From Parasponia andersonii (taxonomy: Eukaryota; Streptophyta; Magnoliopsida; Rosales; Cannabaceae), in the NCBI GenBank assembly GCA_002914805.1, contig JXTB01000112.1:425870-489869 (forward strand): a DNA stretch of 64,000 bases, read 5' to 3'. Under the pieces are notes generated by a model. That model saw only the letters and a program-made list of their open reading frames with translations. It was not told the DNA's origin and made no database searches. This document shows, one piece after another, positions 62,155 through 64,000 of the stretch. How positions within the stretch are numbered: the first letter of the stretch is position 1; each line of letters begins with the position of its first letter. Position numbers and translations under genes: made by a program.

Positions 62155-64000
62155 AAGGCACAAACGTGTCAGTTTTCAACAATGACATTGGTACATGATA
62201 TGCTTAATCTAAACCATACCAAAAAGAGACTGCCTATTGCATATACTCCTACTCTATTACGTAGGTTAATTTACTTTAAAACAACGAGGCAAAAAAGAAA
62301 TAACATAAAGCTGCAATAAAGATAACCAAGAATTTCTAAGAAACCTTTTACCACAACTTCAGAAAGAACCTTGCCCAATAAAAATAAAATCCACTAATTT
62401 GATAAAATTGATAGTTAAAGCTAAATAATCTAAGATTATTATTTTAGGATTCATGGATCATTCTTTTCCCAATTATGTTTTCTTTTAGAAATTATTTTCC
62501 TTTTTTTTTTCTTTTGAAAGAAAAAAAATTATTTTCCCTTTTATGTCAATATGTATGAATGAATGCATTACATTTTTTTTTTAAGGAGAGTATCAATATA
62601 TAAATATTTGAGCCTTTATTTTGTGCTTATTTATATAAAATAAAAAGTCTTACCATTAACACACACAACAATAATACCGACTATAAAGTGTTTTTTTTTT
62701 TCGCTTGAATACCGACTATAAAGTGTTTACTAAAGAAAATAATGAGTGATTTTCAACCGATAATAAATTCCCTTCATATCTAATCAATTAAAAATTATAA
62801 TTTACCATAGGCTAATTTATGATTCCGAATATTATTATCTATGAGAATCAGCTAGTACAGTAATTGTGTCACAATAATGTATTTGTTTAAACAGTTTAGG
62901 AATTCAGATAAAGATCACGCTCGTCAATTTAATCAAGCGTATAACTGGCACAACCCAAATGCAAACACCCTAATACCTCTCTCTCCGTTCTCATCCTTGA
63001 CGATAATACCAAGGCAGTCAAAAAATAAAATAAAATAAAATAAAAAAAAGAGGAAAAGGAAGCGTCAAAATCAAGCGGATCTTGAGGATAAGAGGGAAGA
63101 GGAGATGAGAACACGTGTAGTAAAAGGCAAGGTCGTGACGTTCATGTCGCTTGAGATAAGAGATAAGGACAAGGACGCGTGTACGGCCAAAAGAGGGAAA
63201 AAGGACTAAAGGTTATATCGGTCCGTACGGCCCCAAATCAGCATTCAAAACAAGGCCCTTGGGATGGGGCAAGCAAGTCGCAACGCAATGATGTTTTTGT
63301 GGCTTCTCTTTTTGTCGGCTAGTGGCTGCTGTGGCTCCCTGTGTCTTTAACAAGGGACATGTGTTCCTTAGTTAAGTATTTGTAACGTGAATTTTTGGGG
63401 CACCGGGCAACGAGGCATTGGGACTCTTTTACTTTACAATTTTTTTATTTTTGGGGGTAATATTTTCTTGGCGGACAATTTACGTGAGTGAGTCTGTCCA
63501 CTATACCCAACAAGCTTAAAGATTGTCGTTTCCAACAGTGGCAGTGGCAGTGGCAGAGCAGAGACTCCCCTCTCAGACTCACTCTTGATCGTCTTTGTCG
63601 TTTTGGCTTTCTACCGCAGGTCCTGCCGCCAATTGTCCTTAGCCAACACTACCCATTTCGCATTTTGGTCACCACGTTCACTAGCCAGTTTTTATTTACA
63701 ATAAAATCTATGCTACCTTAACCGCCAGGGAAAAAAAAAAACTAAACGTTCTTTCCTTGGCAAATAGAACAAAGAAATTTGTTGTTGTTGGCATATTTCC
63801 TAGTAAGTCAGAGAAGAGAATTAAGTTCAAATCCAAAGAGAAAGAAGAGAAGGAAAAAATACTGGTATTAAGGCTATATTTGGTAAGAATGAAAAAGGAG
63901 AAACAAGAAAAGTTTTGATGAAAAAGTTTAGAAAAATAAAAATTTGGGTCGTTTGTTAGAAGGAAAAAAAGATGGAAAGAAAAAAGAGGAGATAAAAGGA
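62155..64000. other. Right-edge intergenic DNA, possibly promoter of a gene beyond the window
   Basis: The left part is AT-rich. From about 62930 the GC content rises and ACGTG/ACGCGT motifs appear (ACACGTGT 63111-63118, ACGCGTGT near 63176). A CAGTGGCAGTGGCAGTGGCAG repeat lies near 63536, and the last 200 bp are purine-rich. The 77-codon open frame at 63488-63721 has no recognisable domain. A plus-strand gene starting downstream is possible but unproven. Confidence 0.35.
63111..63118. promoter_or_regulatory. ABRE/G-box-like ACACGTGT
   Basis: Palindromic ACACGTGT in a locally GC-richer region. A second ACGTG-related motif (ACGCGTGT) lies about 60 bp away. Which gene, if any, it serves is unknown. 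Confidence 0.3.

Noticed and set aside
63488-63721. 77-codon frame with a QWQWQWQ stretch
   Set aside because: The stretch comes from a CAGTGG repeat; no domain, and likely leader or promoter sequence.

Overview
The window is nuclear DNA of a flowering plant, most likely a eudicot: AT-rich, with genes split by short GT-AG introns, two recognisable plant gene families, plant LTR retrotransposons, tRNA-derived SINEs and many small inverted-repeat elements. I cannot name the species. It is a draft assembly, with one 595-bp N run (43238-43832) and single Ns at 7961 and 50574.

Only two intact host genes are supported. (1) On the minus strand, 10075 down to 573 and continuing off the left edge, lie 16 in-frame exons (1069 codons) of a large glycine-rich, membrane-anchored protein of the plant family represented by Arabidopsis AT5G11700. 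One of its introns appears to use a GC donor. (2) On the minus strand, 22710 to 20464, is a complete 11-exon myo-inositol oxygenase (328 aa) with all six di-iron ligands, a TATA box and an ABRE/G-box upstream. The two genes are separated by TE-rich DNA and I see no functional link between them.

The rest is mainly mobile DNA and its decay. One chromovirus-type Ty3/gypsy family appears three times: an LTR-only copy at 13701-15583 (+), a solo LTR at 25602-28244 (-) with a near-perfect target duplication, and a full but dead element at about 43.5-52.6 kb (+) whose RT and integrase have each lost a catalytic residue. A truncated Ty1/copia element lies at about 33.5-36.7 kb. Next to it is a broken FAR1-type domain. 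There are two SINEs (30193-30398, 39575-39726), a hAT-like element (61523-62154), a CACTA-like element (59.4-60.8 kb) and several foldback/MITE-like elements (11577-12959, 32050-32583 and three in a row at 57.2-59.0 kb).

The most interesting structure that ordinary feature calling would miss is an old, colinear, same-orientation duplication of intergenic DNA upstream of the inositol oxygenase gene (about 23.44-25.41 kb against 28.68-30.81 kb). One copy carries a SINE that the other lacks, and a solo LTR lies between the copies. I found no evidence of a novel enzymatic or defence system. All alignments were made by eye.
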